A stretch of DNA of 64,000 nucleotides from Chionoecetes opilio (GCA_016584305.1 JACEEZ010000448.1:199501-263500), one strand, 5' to 3'; positions 12,363-25,650 are shown, counted from the stretch's first letter. The notes: a model not told the origin generated them from the letters alone. Numbers and translations are program-made.

Positions 12363-13145
12363 CCTTGACTTTTGGGGTTATCAGATAATAAACGTTTTGC
12401 GAATAGGAGGAGAAAGCACAAAGAAAAATTAGACTAGTGGAAAATTGTGCAGACGAAGTACATTTCAAGGATAGGGAGAGAAGGAGGATGGGAGGGAGGT
12501 GAGAGGAGGGGATTGAGGTGAGGGAGAGAGGGAAGAGTGGAGGATAAGAGGAAGAGTACTAAAAATATGGACAAGAATCAGATTTCTTTATATTATTAGT
12601 TTTTCTCATAATTCTGAATCAATGAGTATTTATTACATTTTGAAGATGGAGGAATGGATTAGGATAGTACACGTGTCCTTGTCATACCATTTTGCGCCAC
12701 ATTATCCACTCATCTCACGTTTGACTTTCCACCTTCCCCTTCCCCGGCCTCACCCACTCCCTTCCTATTTCCTCCTCTTATCACAAAAAATTGCCTCACG
12801 ACCTCTCTTGGCACACCTGTTTCATTCATGACCAGATCTTTCCTCCCTCTCATCACCTCTCTCACACTTTTTCTCAGTATATTTCTCTCGCGTTTTTCAT
12901 TTCATTTTCACCCACAAAGAAAATCACCACCACCAGCTTTCCGAAACGATTTGCACAGATTCAGTTCGTCGCCAAGCTGGATGTAATGACAAAATTATGT
13001 CGTTCTTTTTTTATGACTGAAAATATCGCATTCGAGTCGTTTTTGTGTGTGTGTAGTGTGTGTGAGGAGGGAGAGGGGACGAGTTTTTGCAATGTAAATG
13101 GCATTTTCAACCTTGCATGTTTGATTTAATTTCGTCGTTATTTGC
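12363..13145. other. No gene seen
   Basis: Mixed sequence with C/T-rich stretches. Short open frames lack any domain signal. Confidence 0.55.
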
Positions 13146-14132
<987 letters not shown>

Positions 14133-14360
14133 TGGTGTATATATATATTTAAAGTATATACGGGCAGGAGATTCTCTCTGAGACAGATCTCCTTAAAAGT
14201 GATGTTCAGTTCAGCATTTATTATCTTTTTCAAGATATTTTATCTTTATCTGAGGAGTGTCTTATTTTCTTTAGTGATCAATTTTATGATTTCGCCGTAG
14301 CAGGTCATTTTGCTATATCACATGGCACACAATTTCTTCTTTTCTGTCGTTCTTGCAATC

Positions 14361-14516
14361 AAGCTTCTGCAATAACTTCTTGCTTGAATGCAGGATCGAT
14401 GGTGGCGTCACCCTTTTTTCCAGTCTTTTCCAACATCGATGATGTTGAGAGACTGGAAAAAAAGAGTGACGTCACCATCGATACTGCCTTCAAGCAAGAA
14501 GTTATTGCATAAGCTT
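14361..14516. repeat. Long inverted repeat (hairpin) at the Penelope-like element head
   Basis: Arms of about 76 bp (14361-14437 and 14441-14516) are reverse complements with a few mismatches and are separated by only 3 bp. The centre is CAACATC-GAT-GATGTTG. The right arm overlaps the beginning of the Penelope-like coding relic, so the left arm is an inverted partial copy of the same 5' region. Head-to-head inverted duplication is a known habit of Penelope-like elements. Confidence 0.93.
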
Positions 14517-14970
14517 CCAAAACAAGAGGAAATTACAGAAGCAGTATTGTCGAACGTAAACAAATCGACGCCGCGAAACAGATGAAATTGGACCCAGACA
14601 ACATTATCAGGAGAGCGGATAAAGCTGCTAAGCACGTTATCATAGATGTCTCAGAATACCTTAACAATATCGACGACATCCTTAGCGACACTACAAAGTT
14701 CACAAAGGTCAATAAAGATCCTATACGGAAGCACTCAAGATAAAAGTCAAGATATTGATAACGAAGAATAATTCTGCCACCACCACCATCAAATTTGGAA
14801 AGCTCTCCGGTGAATACGGCATGGGTTACTGCTACGGTAACATCAAGACCCTTAAGCCGGGCAATAAACTTAGTCCTATAATATCACAAATACCGACACC
14901 GACCTACCACCTCGCGAATAAGTTGTGTGCCATTCTGACTCCATACACATCCAATACCTACAGCCTTACA
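14446..14970 (+). pseudogene. Penelope-like element RT, N-terminal half
   Basis: With one or two frameshifts, the plus strand reads AAKQMKLDPDNIIRRADKAA, KHVIIDVSEYLNNIDDIL and DTTKFTKVNKDPI. It then gives GYCYGNIKTLKPGNKLSPII followed by SQIPTPTYHLANKLCAILTP and ends TSNTYSL. The KPGN-x-LxPIISxIxTPTY block is the hallmark of Penelope-like reverse transcriptases of the Neptune/Poseidon type. Coding stops exactly where the minus-strand CR1 3' end begins (14971). It resumes in the same orientation at 27283 with SASEFLDILK, the expected next residues. So this is the 5' half of one gene split by a later insertion. Confidence 0.87.
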
Positions 14971-17790
14971 TAAGAACATAAGAAAATAAGGAAGCTACAA
15001 CAGGCCGCGAGGCCTACACGTGGTAGTTACTGTCACCTAACACTACCTACATCCACCTTTCATCCCCATCCATGAACCTATCCAGCCCCTCTTTAAAGCT
15101 CCCTAATGACTCCGCACTAACTACCTGTCTACTGAGTCCATTCCATTCATTCACCACCCTATTTGTGATCCAGTTTTTCCCTATTTCCTTTCTAAATCTA
15201 CGCTTTTCCAGCTTGAATCCATTACTTCTTGTTCTACCCTGGTTAAAAGCCGTATGAAACTATTCCTACCTCTCCTTTATTTAATCCCTTTAACCACTTA
15301 CACACTTTTATCAGATCGCCCCTTACTCAGCGTCTCTCGAGTGAGTGTAGGTTTGATAACTTCAATCTCTTTTCATAACTAAAGTTACGCATCCCTTGTA
15401 TCATTTTGGTCATCCTTCTCTGCACTGTTTCTAACAAGGTGGTTTCTAATCCATCCTGTAATATGGAGACCAAAACTGAACCGCATAGTATAGGTGAGGC
15501 CTGACTAGAGCCAGATAAGGCTTTAGAATAACTTCCGCACTTCTACTTTTAACACTTCTGGTAATGAATCCTAACACTTTATTAGCTGTATTTCTAGCCT
15601 CAATACATTGTTTCCTAGGTCGGAGGTCTGGGCTTACCCTCACTCCAAGATCTTTTTCACCTTCTGATCTTCTGAGCGATACATTGCTTATGGTGTATCT
15701 ATTACCAGGGTTTTTTCTACCAACATTCATAACGCTGCACTTATCAATATTAAATTCCATCTACCATCTGACTGCCCACTCATTAAGTTTATCTAAGTCT
15801 CCCTGCAATATGTTTACATCAGACTGTGATCCAATAATCCTACCTACCTTAGTGTCATGAGCAAAATTCCTGATATCACTGCTAATCCCACTATCCAAGT
15901 CGTTGATGGAAATCAAAAATAGTAATGGACCCAAAACAGACCCTTGTGGAACTCCACTTGTCACCAGTCCCCATTCAGATATAGAACCATTAATTGTAAC
16001 CCTTTGTTGCCTATTACTTAGCCAAGCTCTGATCCAACGAAGAACCTTCCCATCTATTCCATGAACCTTAACCTTATTTAAGGGTCTCTCCTGTGGTACT
16101 TTGTCAAATGCCTTATATTTGTTCAGACTGTTTGTTCACACTGTTCAGATATATTATATCATAATCCTTATCATTATCTGCCGTCTCATAAAATTTCCTA
16201 TAAAAACTCAATACATTGGTGAGACATGACCTACCCTTGGTGAATCTATGTTGTGAATCATTGATCAAAGTATGTTTATCTCAGTGCTCTGTAATGTTTT
16301 TTGCAATAATAGATGCCCATAATTTACCTACCACAGAGTTAGACTTACGGGTCGATAATTTGACTTTATTCCTGTCTCCCTTCTTAAATATGGGAACAAC
16401 ATTTCCTTTCCTCCACAATAATGGTACATCGCCAATCTCAACCGATTTCCTAAAAATGTGCACTAACGACTCACTAACAACCTCCTTGCAGTTTAATACC
16501 CCGAGATTTTCACTTCACTGGACCTGGCGATTTAAAAATTTTCATTTTAACTAACCCCCTTCCACCATTTCCCTAGTTATCACAAAAATTTTTAGTTTCC
16601 CACACGCTCCCTTTAACATCTGTACATTCGGTAGTATATGTATCCTCCTCAGTCAAAAAAACTTCAGAAAAAATAATTTTGACTTTTACAAATCCTCATC
16701 CGATTTAAGACCTCACCCTGTCCTGACCTTAAGGCCCCAATAATTTCCTTGTATGGTTTTATATCCTGATAGAACCCCATTGGATCACTTTTTGCCGGTT
16801 CCTCCCCTACTTTAATCTCAAAATTTGTTTTTTAGTTTCTAAAATTTTATTTTTCACGGGTCCCCCCCCAATCACGTTTACTGTTCCCTTTCCCTCTAAG
16901 CCCACCCGTAAATTTTTAAAATACTTGTTACTTTTACCCCAATTTGTTTTTTTAAACCCTTTGGGGTTCATCCTTTTTGGGTCACTCTTTTTGTCCTTAA
17001 ATTTCCCTAATAAGGAAATTGTTTTTCCTGTCCATCAATTAAATTCTTTACAAAATAACTATAATCCCCCCCCCGGGCCCCGACATAATTTTAAAACGTA
17101 ATCCAACCAGGTGGTTTTTCCCCCTAACCCTTTCAAAATTTGGGCCCCTTTCCAGCTGTCCCCGGGCCCCTTCCCCTTGACCGCATTAGCCTTGGGGGGG
17201 GGGAACCCGGTTTTTTCCCCCTCCTTTTCACCCCCCTTTTTAAAACCCCCCTCCAGGTGCTTTCTTAATCCTCCCCATAATTGGCCTTTTTTAAAAATTA
17301 AAGGTACTTTCTTTTTTTGACCCCTGATTTCCAATTTTCCCATTTTTAAAAAAATTGTTTTCATAATGATCACTATTATCTAATTTCCCCCAACAACCTC
17401 CAAACTCTGCAATAATCTTCTTATTTGCAGAAATAAATTTAGAAATTTATCTTCTCTAGAGGTTTTTTGGGATTCCCTTGGTTTAAAAAGGAATTTAAAC
17501 CCTTTATTATATTTAACAATTCATCTGGTCCCCTTTTATTCTAAAATTTAAAATCCAAGCCCTATATTTCAAAGTTTAAAAAATTCCCCCCAAACGAATG
17601 GGTCGATTATATCTGCAGGCTTTTTTTTTTTCCCCTAATAGGACCCTGAATCCTTTACATAAGTTTGGAGGCCCTATACATGCCCCCAAAAAACCATTTT
17701 CCTCAGTTCCCTCCATAACCTCTCCCAATAGCCCCACTGGTTATCCCGGGACTGCACACGGGGACAATGTTTTAAAATTCCCCGGGGGGG
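14971..17790 (-). pseudogene. CR1 LINE ORF2 (RT and distal endonuclease), 3' half of the interrupted element
   Basis: Minus strand. From 5': the distal endonuclease (GDFNFRNIGLDF, then GPDELLNIIKG at about 17600-17500), a linker (EIRGQKKKVPLIFKKGQLWG, about 17330-17270) and RT blocks. The latter include SVEIGDVPLLWRKGNVVPIF (about 16440-16380), SGVPQGSVLGPLLFLISIND (about 15958-15900) and an FAHDT motif where FADDT is expected (about 15863). EKDLGVRVSPDLRP and LALVRPHLYYAVQFWSPYY (about 15510) follow. The 3' end carries a frameshifted tail, finishing in TTTTCTTATGTTCTTA at 14971. The catalytic FADD aspartate is mutated to His. Beyond about 16500 the sequence becomes noisy. Confidence 0.85.
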
Positions 17791-17872
17791 GGATGGGGCC
17801 CTTTTGGGGGCCCCCGAAAAAGGTTATAGTGGTTTGGACTTTTCATATAGCCCGGGTTCCCCCCGATATATG

Positions 17873-18636
17873 TGTTACGTCCCCGGGCCAAAAATTTCAC
17901 CACACTCCCAGCTCCTTGCTCCCCAAAAAGCCCCAGTAAATTTTGTGCAATCCCAAAATCTAGGGGCCTATTTCTCTCTTAAAAAGAAGTTCTCCCCCGG
18001 GCCGGCTGGTTGGTAACAGATTTCCCACTCCCCCCCACCTACTTCACAACCAGCCCTCACTTTTTTTCACAACCAGACCTCACCTCACAAACCAGCCCCT
18101 CACTCTCACAACCCCCCCCCGCAAATAGGGGAACATTCTCTTTTTAAACCCATTTTATAAAATTTCCCCAAATAAAATATATTTTAAAATTAAACAAAAA
18201 AAAAACCCCAAATCATACCCTTTTAAATGCAAAAAAATTTCCAAATTCTTTAAAAAATCACACCCCCATCAGCTTAAAACGCCAGCCCAACCCGTAACAA
18301 AACCACACACCATCAGTTTGAGCTGCTGCTCACGCCATACACCTCCAACCCACCCCACACATTACACCATCAGCCCAATTTTACCCCCAAAAGTCAATAA
18401 ACCAACTCAACCCCACACCCCCAAACACACAATATACCCCCTTTGGAAACCACTCAGTAAAAACGGGGCCTATCCCCCCGGAGCTTCCACCCCCCGTCCT
18501 AACACACCAGCGGGCCCCCCCAAAAAGAGAGCCTGGGTAAAATTTCTACCCTCTCTAAATCACGCTCGCTTAATTACGGGACCACTAAATATGACCCCCA
18601 AAAGAAAATTTTTTAAGGGGGGGACTAAGGGTAACA
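17873..18636 (-). repeat. Gypsy 3' LTR (minus-strand sense)
   Basis: Opens TGTTACGTCCCC and closes GACTAAGGGTAACA. It shares with 24109-24901 the landmarks AGAAGTTCTCCC plus GGTTGGTAAC (17990-18017) and the CTCAC/CAACCAG-rich stretch after them. Confidence 0.82.
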
Positions 18637-20600
18637 CCCCCCCAAAGTAAAGATTGGGGAGATCTCTCTTAAGAGGGTCACAGCCTACAGGAACTCTTTA
18701 AAAAAGCTTTTTGCCTATCACTTTAAACCTTCCCTTTTCACATGGGGAAAAACCCAAAATCATACCCCCTTGAAAACATTAGACACCCCCTCATAAACCT
18801 TTGATTTATTTTTTTTTTTTTATATTTAAAAAAAACTAAGGGGGGTTGGATTCTGAAAAACCCACCTCCCAGGGCATCCCCAAGCCCCTTTTAAACATAA
18901 ATTTTAAAAATGTTTTAAAAATTAAAAATAAAACCCCAAAAAGCCCCTTTCTCAATTGTTTAAAAATTCCTTTGCCATATAACAATAATTTTTTAGAGAA
19001 AAAACCCCAAATGGGATGATCAACTCCTTCCATCCCCCTGCATCAACACTCCCCCAAATTCCCTCACCACGGGCCCCACCACATACGCTTAAATGTCTTG
19101 CATAAATTCGGGAGTAATCAAAAAAGGGGAAAAGGCATTAACAAAAAAATACATTAATTTTCTTGAAAGCCTCTTCACAGTGCTCGCCCCCCACAAAAAT
19201 TTTCCCATCTTTTTACAAAAAAAACCTGGTTAATGGCAGTGAAAAGCTGAAAAAATTTCTACAAAATTTTTTTTATTTTTTTTAATTAAAAACACTTTTC
19301 CCCAAAAATCCCCAACAGCCCCCCTTTCCTGTTTTGGGGGAAAAGGGCCAAACAAAATTTCCCTTTCATTTTGGAATTAAGTGGTCTCACCTCTCCTTGT
19401 CCAACCTTAAATCCTAAATAAATCCACTGAAGCCTTCAAAAAAAACTTTTCATCGGGTTCACGGTGAGTTTTGGGCCTTTAAACCCAAAATTTCCAAATA
19501 TTTCCCAAAAACTTTAAAAGATGCCCCTTCCCCCCTTCTCAGAATACATTTCAATATCATCTAAAATTATAAAAGTACAACATTTTACCCCCTTCAAACT
19601 TCATTCCCCAATTTTTTGAAAACAACTGGAATTTTTTTAAATACCAAAAGGAAACCCCCTTTATATTGATAGAGTCCATCCATGGTAAAAAATGTGACAA
19701 AAATCCCCAGCCCTTTTTCAGTTAAAACCCCCCTGCCAAAAACCTTTGAGCAGGTCTATTTTTGGGGTTTCATATTAGCATTTCCCAGCTGGTTTTACAG
19801 TCATCAAAATTTTGGGAATGGGGGAAAAGTCCATTTAGTTTTCCCCATTAAAAATTTCTATTTAAACAGTACAAAATCATAAAAACCCCTTTCCCTTCCC
19901 GGTTAGGCCCCCCCAACACACAGGGTGAACCCCCATGGACTATTTCCCCAGTTCAATTAAATTTATTTTTTAACATTTTACTTTACTTCTTTTTTCATTA
20001 TCTCTCCCTTCTGTGGTCCACTCTTTTATGGGTGTTTTTTAATTGGGGCCCACCCTTTTTTAATCTCTACTTTATGTACAATTAAAATTTGTTCTTTTGG
20101 GAGAAACAGGAAACAAAGATTTAAAATCCTTTATAATTTTTTTTTACTCCCACTCCCCATCCCCCACACAAAAGTTTCAACTTCTCTTCCAAAATGTGGA
20201 AATACTACTGAGTTCTCCAAACTCTGCCCCCCAACGAAAAATTACCCCATGCCCCCATATCATCCTTTTAGAAATTCCAAAACATTCCACAAAATTTTCA
20301 TTTTCACCCAAATTTCCCTGATATTTTTTTCTTGTCCCTAAAAATGGCCTTTAACATAATTTAAAAATGGCCCCCTAGCGGAAATTTCCCTTTTGCCGGT
20401 CTCCCTGGAGTTTCAAATCAAAAAATTTACATCCAATAAAAACTTTTTCTCAATAACCAAAAAAGGCAAAAAAAAAAGTATTTGAATTTTAAAGGAAAAT
20501 TTTTGGGGAATGGAAAACCAGCACCCAAAAAAACCCTTGTCACCCGGTTGGAAAAAACTCTCTTCTTTCCTTTTTCATCCCTTGCCCATTTCCCCTTCCC
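18637..20600 (-). other. Gypsy internal 3' region, no domain recognised
   Basis: Lies between the integrase tail and the 3' LTR. It is AT-rich and noisy. Short open frames exist on both strands, but I recognise no envelope or other domain. Confidence 0.45.
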
Positions 20601-21560
20601 CCCCCCTCTGAGAAACCCTTTAAAAAAACTCACCAGCAAAATTTTTCTGCAAAAAATCCATCTCCTCCTTTTAAAATTTGTACTTTTCCAAAAAAAATTT
20701 TTGGTAAAATTTACATTTCCAAAAACCCTTTTTCCTTAAAAAATTTCCCCAATGGTCCTTGACCTCAAAGCCCCATACACAAGTTCAAAAAGGGGGTGAA
20801 AACTGTTTTATTCCCGTTTTTTTTTAAACATCTCTCCCCAAAACCAAAAAGTGCTAACGGCCCCAGCCTCATCCCCAAACCCCATCCAATTCCATACAAT
20901 ATGTCCTCAAAAGTCTTTTTGTAGTGTCTGGTAAACCTTTCTAAGCAGCCCTGTGACTGGGGTGGTAGGTACTTGATAATTTTTGATTAATTCTCAACCC
21001 CCTGTAACACCTTTACCAAAAATTTTGGGAAAGGGAAGGGGTTTCTACCCGGATCCGAAATTGTAATTAAATTTAGGAAAATCCAAAAACCCCCGAAAAA
21101 AAATTTACCCAAAAACTTCACAATAACCCCTTTTGCCCTGAAACTTTCAATGCTATTGCCCCCTGGGAAAACTAGTAACCAACACATTATGGTCAATAAA
21201 ATAAGGTTGCCTCTTTTTAGAAGCAGGAAGAGGAACCCCCAATATCAATATATTTCTAAATAAAAAGGCTCCCCACCACCCGGAATAGGAAAAAGTGGTG
21301 CCTTTTTTTCAATATTGGGGGTTTGGGGTTTTGGGTTTTTCCCACCCCTTGGCTACATGGGCAAGTTTTAAAATTTTTCAGTTACACCCTTCTTTTTCTC
21401 CTGGCCCAATAAAAATGGGGCCCGTTATTTTGTTTTAATGTCTTTTTACACCTAAAAAGACCAGACCAATTATTTTCCCGTGCCCCAATTTTTAAAACTT
21501 TCTCTCTATAATTCCCCAAGGAACAACAATTTGAGTCTTCACCATCCCAAAGATCATTTT
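20600..21560 (-). pseudogene. Gypsy integrase
   Basis: Minus strand, read through frameshifts. First comes a QIVVPWGIIERKVL stretch followed by a LGVK-like segment, corresponding to the HHCC zinc region (about 21520-21400). The catalytic core follows: VVGEPF, then KRGNLI (about 21280-21210), MCWLLVFPGGNSIESFRAKG (about 21187), and SDPGRN (about 21050) at the DxG site. After that come LPPQSQGCLERF (about 20968-20930), where intact families have YHPxSQGxxERFH, and DILYGIGWGLGDEAG. LFELVYGALRS (about 20770) matches the usual FELVYG motif. This is a Gypsy/mdg1-like integrase order. Stops and indels make it nonfunctional as assembled. Confidence 0.82.
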
Positions 21561-22500
21561 TGGGTATCAGTGGCCCCCACTTCCTCCCTTAAAAAATTCT
21601 TTTTCCATCATTTAAAATTTCCCCCATCCCCATCTGAAGCCCTCGTCTCACTGCCCCACCTCCAAAAGGGTTTTAGACCTCCCCTCCCCTTTCCCCCATT
21701 TTGCCCCCTTGGTCTAAATCCCCCTTTCCCCAATCCCCAAAATAATTTTGAAATAATCCCCCCGCCCCCACATTTTTGTCCCCCAAACTCATTTTCACCT
21801 GTTCAAACCCCCCAATGGGGAAAATCCCCAAATCTATCAAACAATGAAAGGGGGTTTAAAACCATCCACCCCTCTATTTTGCTTGGCCCCTTTTTGGCCC
21901 TTTGTCACTTTCACCTGCTGGATTACAGTTACTCCCCCTCTACCTTTCCTTCAACCCCATTTCATTTTCAAAGGGGGCCCCAAAAGGTCATTTAAACCTG
22001 ACAAAATTTTTAGGATTCCCCATAAAAACCCCGGGGTAGGGGCCCACCGGGTTTAACCCCCCCCAAATCATTCCCCTAGGGGGCATGTTAAACCCCCCCC
22101 CGTTACCGAAGTTCATTTCTTCCCCCCTCCTACCTTCATTTTTCCCGTGCGAAAACCAATCTTAAGCCCCCCACATGATGAATAGGGAAAGAATATTCCC
22201 GCAGACCTTTTACCCTTTAAACCTCAAACTTCTACCCTGTTTAAAAATTTTCTCACTCCATTCCACAGTAAATTTTTAAGCTACTAGACTTAAAAAAAGG
22301 CACCGTATCCTCAAAATTACAATTTCCCTCTCTGCACCCCTCATCTACATTATCTGGGCCCCTTTTGTAATAAAAGGGTTCAAAAAACCAAAAAGCCCGG
22401 TAAAACTTTTTTTTCTCAGTGCCCCAACATTTGTTTTGGCAAATGCCCCTTTTAAAAAATCCTCCCCCTGGAAAACTGTCAGGGCCCCGCCCCCTTTGAA
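21560..22500 (-). other. Gypsy internal segment where PR-RT-RNase H should be
   Basis: Only about 1 kb separates the gag zinc knuckles from the integrase zinc region. A normal protease plus RT plus RNase H needs about 1.6-1.9 kb. I could not find the RT YxDD box or its flanking blocks in any frame on the minus strand. Either the RT is deleted or it is blurred beyond recognition. Confidence 0.5.
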
Positions 22501-22508
22501 TTCAAAAT

Positions 22509-22793
22509 TTACCTATAACATTTATATTTCCTAGTTCCCCCCTTTTCCCCCAAAGTTTTACACTTTTGGGGGGCAAGCCTTTTTTGGTTGCCAAAAATAT
22601 ATACTTTGGGTTCCCCAAATTTACCACATTTATAACATTTTAAAACAAGGATGACTTGCCTTTTTGGGGCCCTTTCCGACATTTTTATTCTTGGGGGGGG
22701 TGAATATATGCCCGATTTTGAAAAATTTCCATCCAAAAACAGAAATTTTACATAGTTACTTGAGTACCTTTTGCATTTTTTCATTTTCCCCAA
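22509..22793 (-). pseudogene. Gypsy gag nucleocapsid zinc knuckles
   Basis: A 94-codon open stretch on the minus strand has CYKCGKFGEP (about 22637-22608). This fits a C-x2-C-x4-H-x4-C knuckle in which GH has become GE. A second, similar motif (KCKTLGEKGGTRKYKCYR, about 22565-22510) also has its His and one Cys altered. Altered zinc ligands show decay or base error. The N-terminal part of gag, up to the 5' LTR, is not recognisable. Confidence 0.72.
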
Positions 22794-22799
22794 CCCCTT

Positions 22800-24108
22800 T
22801 TTAAAAGAAAATTTTTTTTCCCCTTTAAATACTTTCCCATAACCAGCCCCGAGTTACCAAAAACCACCCCTGGTGGGGTTTAAATTTAACCCTTGACACT
22901 GGGAAATTTCAAAGCCCGTAGGCCCTCAAGTTGGTCCCGCCTTTCGTCCCGCCCCCCATCAAATCTTTTATAAACAAGCCCTTAATTTAAATTTTTTTAA
23001 ACCCCAACTTGGGTTTTAAATTTTTTCTAAAATGTTCTAACATCAATTTAAATGTTTAAGTCCCCCCTTTTCATTTACATTTTCTGTCCCTTTAACCATT
23101 TAAACATTTGAAAGCACACTCTCTGGGGCCCTTTTTAAATATGTTTCAGTTTGGGATTTTCCTTTTTCATTCTCTGAATTTTTGTCTAAAAGATCTCAAG
23201 GGGGCCACCTCTCACAGTTTGTAATACGGCTTCCCTTTTACAACCTGATTTCAATTTCATTCCCCTAAAAGTCAAAACCCGCATAAAACCCCTTTTTTTT
23301 TGCCCTTTCCTTTAAATCTTTTTCTGTAATAATTTAAAGGGCCCATCATCCCCAGGCCAAAAAACCCCTCAATATTGCCACTTTTTCAAATTTAAGAAAG
23401 TAATTTTCTGCTTCCCCTCCAAAAAATTCTGGGACAAAAAGAATTTTTCCATCATTTGATCTTCCCCTGTTTACCAACCCCTGTCTACTTCCCATTTTCT
23501 TTTTTTGCCCCCCTGCCCTCTATCTTTACTGCCACATTTTTTTCCTCTGCCCAAAAAGATCTCCATTTTCCCCTTAAAACCCCAGCCTCTGTTTATAATG
23601 CTTTCCCCACTATCAGGGTTAATTTTAATCCCGTTTTCCCCCAGGCCCCTTTCCTTCCACAACCCCCTCCTTTTTTTCAAATTTTATCTGCCCCTTCTTT
23701 AATACACCCAAGTCTAAATTTAATTTCTTTCACTAATTTCTCTTTTGCATATCCTCCTTTAGCCTAGATATCAACTCTATCTCAAAAATTTTTCTGCCTA
23801 ATTTCCCTTAAAATCCCCCCTTTGGGTTTCAATGATATAGGGAGTGGCCCCCTCACGATGAACCATAAAAATCGCCCCCACATTTCCCCCCAAACATAAA
23901 TATAGGAGTGCCCCAGAGTTAACCACAGTAACCCGAAGTGCCCTGAGAAAAGTAAGCCCGGGGGAAGTTCAAAACTGTGGCAGGGTTGAGGGTTCGCCAG
24001 GGTTGCAGGGGTAGCAGGGTAGGCTTAAAGGCTCCCCTTTTCTTCGACTTTGGGCACACTCACAAGGGGCAAAATTTCCATCCCGGACACAGGGGCCCCC
24101 CAAAAAAC
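22800..24108 (-). other. Gypsy gag N-terminal / leader region, not recognisable
   Basis: Between the zinc knuckles and the 5' LTR. A minus-strand open frame at 23471-23680 is rich in G, K and R and has no domain signal. The bases next to the LTR (minus-strand TTTGGGGGGCCCCTGTG) are a possible but unproven primer-binding site. Confidence 0.4.
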
Positions 24109-24901
24109 TGTTACGGGCCCCAGCCCCAAATTACCACACTGCAGCTCCTTGCGCAAAACATGCACAGTAAATATTGTTGCAATACCATCTATGTGCCTTA
24201 CTTCTCCCCTTAAAGAAGTTCTCCCGGGCCGGTTTGGTTGGTAACTAGATTTGCCCCTCCCCCACCCTCAAATTTTCACCCAACCCCGACCCCACTCTCA
24301 AAACCAAAACCTTTACTCCCCACAACCAGACCTCACTCTCACAACCAGGGCCTCACTCTCACAAAACCCCCGGCCAAATATTTACACCCTTCTCTATTTA
24401 AATATTTATTATTTTCAACATTCATATATATACATAAACAAAGGGAAAAAAATCCCAAAAATAGCCCTTTTTATGTCTCAAACATCAATTAATATCCCTC
24501 ACACACCATCAGCCCCTTTCACGCCAGTTTAAAACCGTACACAAACCAAAACACCACAGCTTGAGCTTTCTGCCCACGCCCCTTTCACCTCCCAAAACAC
24601 ACACACCTTACCCCCATCAAATCAAATTTATACCCAAGTCAAAACACCAAATCAAGCCCCCACAAACCCAAAACCCCAAAATTTTAATTCCCTTTTTTAA
24701 CCACCCCAGGGACAAACACGTGGCCCCATCCAAAGGAAACTTCCACCGCCCCCGCTTTCCCCCCCACAACCCGCTGCCACCCGAAAAAGAGAGCCTCGCT
24801 CCACTTTTTTACCCTTCATCAACACGCCCCTTTAAATTTTCGGGGCCACAAAATATGACTCCACAGAAAAAAGTTTTTAGGGGGTGACTAAGGGGGTAAC
24901 A
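24109..24901 (-). repeat. Gypsy 5' LTR (minus-strand sense)
   Basis: Begins TGTTACGGGCCC and ends GGGGGTAACA. It aligns with 17873-18636, with many small indels attributable to base error. Confidence 0.82.
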
Positions 24902-25640
24902 ATATATAACTGTAAAACTTCGTAATTTTTTGGTTCTATAAAAATTAAAACAAATTAAAAAAAAGGGAAAACACGCTAAAGGGCTGCCCCCTTCGAGACT
25001 TTTGGGGAAAAAATATGCCCTGAACTTAAAATTCACTTTAAACCCTTTTGCCATTTAAAACTTTTTTCATGTCAAACTTTTTTCATGAAGGGAAACAATA
25101 GAAAACCCCCAATTTTATTAAAACTTTTCCCTTTCTTTATTTCGTTATCTGAAAAATTAATTAGAGCCATGCATAAATTAGCGTTAAATAAATAAATAAA
25201 ATCATCAATCGGGTAGTTTTATCGATTGATGATGTTATTTATTTACATATATATTTCGTTTTCTGATATATTAACTAGTACCATGTATTAATTAGCATTG
25301 ACTAAATAAATAACGTCATCAATAGAATAAATTACCCGATTGATGATTTTATTTATTAGTTAACGCTAATTTATGCATGGTTCTAGTTCATTTATCCGAT
25401 CAGGAAATATAACAATGGAAAGCAAATAACATTGCGCTTGTATTAATACCCTTCATGATAAAAGTTGACACGCAAAGTTTTAAATGGCGAAGAGTTGAAG
25501 TGAATATTAAGTTCATGCATATTTCTTCATAGTCTCGTAATGGAGATTCGTTAGCTTGTTTACTGTTTTTTATTTGATAATATTATAGAACAAACATTTA
25601 CGAAGATAACAGTATATCTATATACTGATAAACCAGTCTA
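24902..25640. mobile_element. Palindromic MITE-like element
   Basis: Arms of about 300 bp (24903-25217 and 25331-25620) are reverse complements. Landmarks include CTGAACTTAAAATTCACTT in the left arm, matching AAGTGAATATTAAGTTCATG in the right. The GCCATTTAAAAC block and AATCATCAATCGGGTA/TACCCGATTGATGATT also match. A short spacer (25218-25330) holds further partial copies of the ATCATCAAT motif. The left arm is noisy with long homopolymers while the right arm is clean. No coding capacity. Confidence 0.88.
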
Positions 25641-25650
25641 TATTATCCGT

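Larger units (their letters stand above)
17873..24901 (-). mobile_element. Ty3/Gypsy LTR retrotransposon, degraded
   Basis: Two similar same-orientation blocks of about 765 and 793 bp, 6.2 kb apart, both start TGTTACG and end GGTAACA. They enclose gag zinc knuckles and an integrase on the minus strand. Candidate target duplications are ATATG (left) and ATATA (right). The element interrupts the CR1 endonuclease domain, with distal endonuclease on its left and proximal endonuclease to its right beyond 25735. All of it lies in a zone of inflated homopolymers, so lengths are approximate. Confidence 0.82.

Noticed and set aside
17059..17373. Minus-strand 104-codon frame as a separate gene
   Set aside because: Its EIRGQKKKVPLIFKKGQLWG segment is the linker of the CR1 ORF2 between endonuclease and RT, so it belongs to that element.
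21480..22056. Plus-strand open frames in the Gypsy interior, including one of 171 codons
   Set aside because: They are shadows opposite the minus-strand element, proline/phenylalanine-rich because of C- and T-runs, with no domain.
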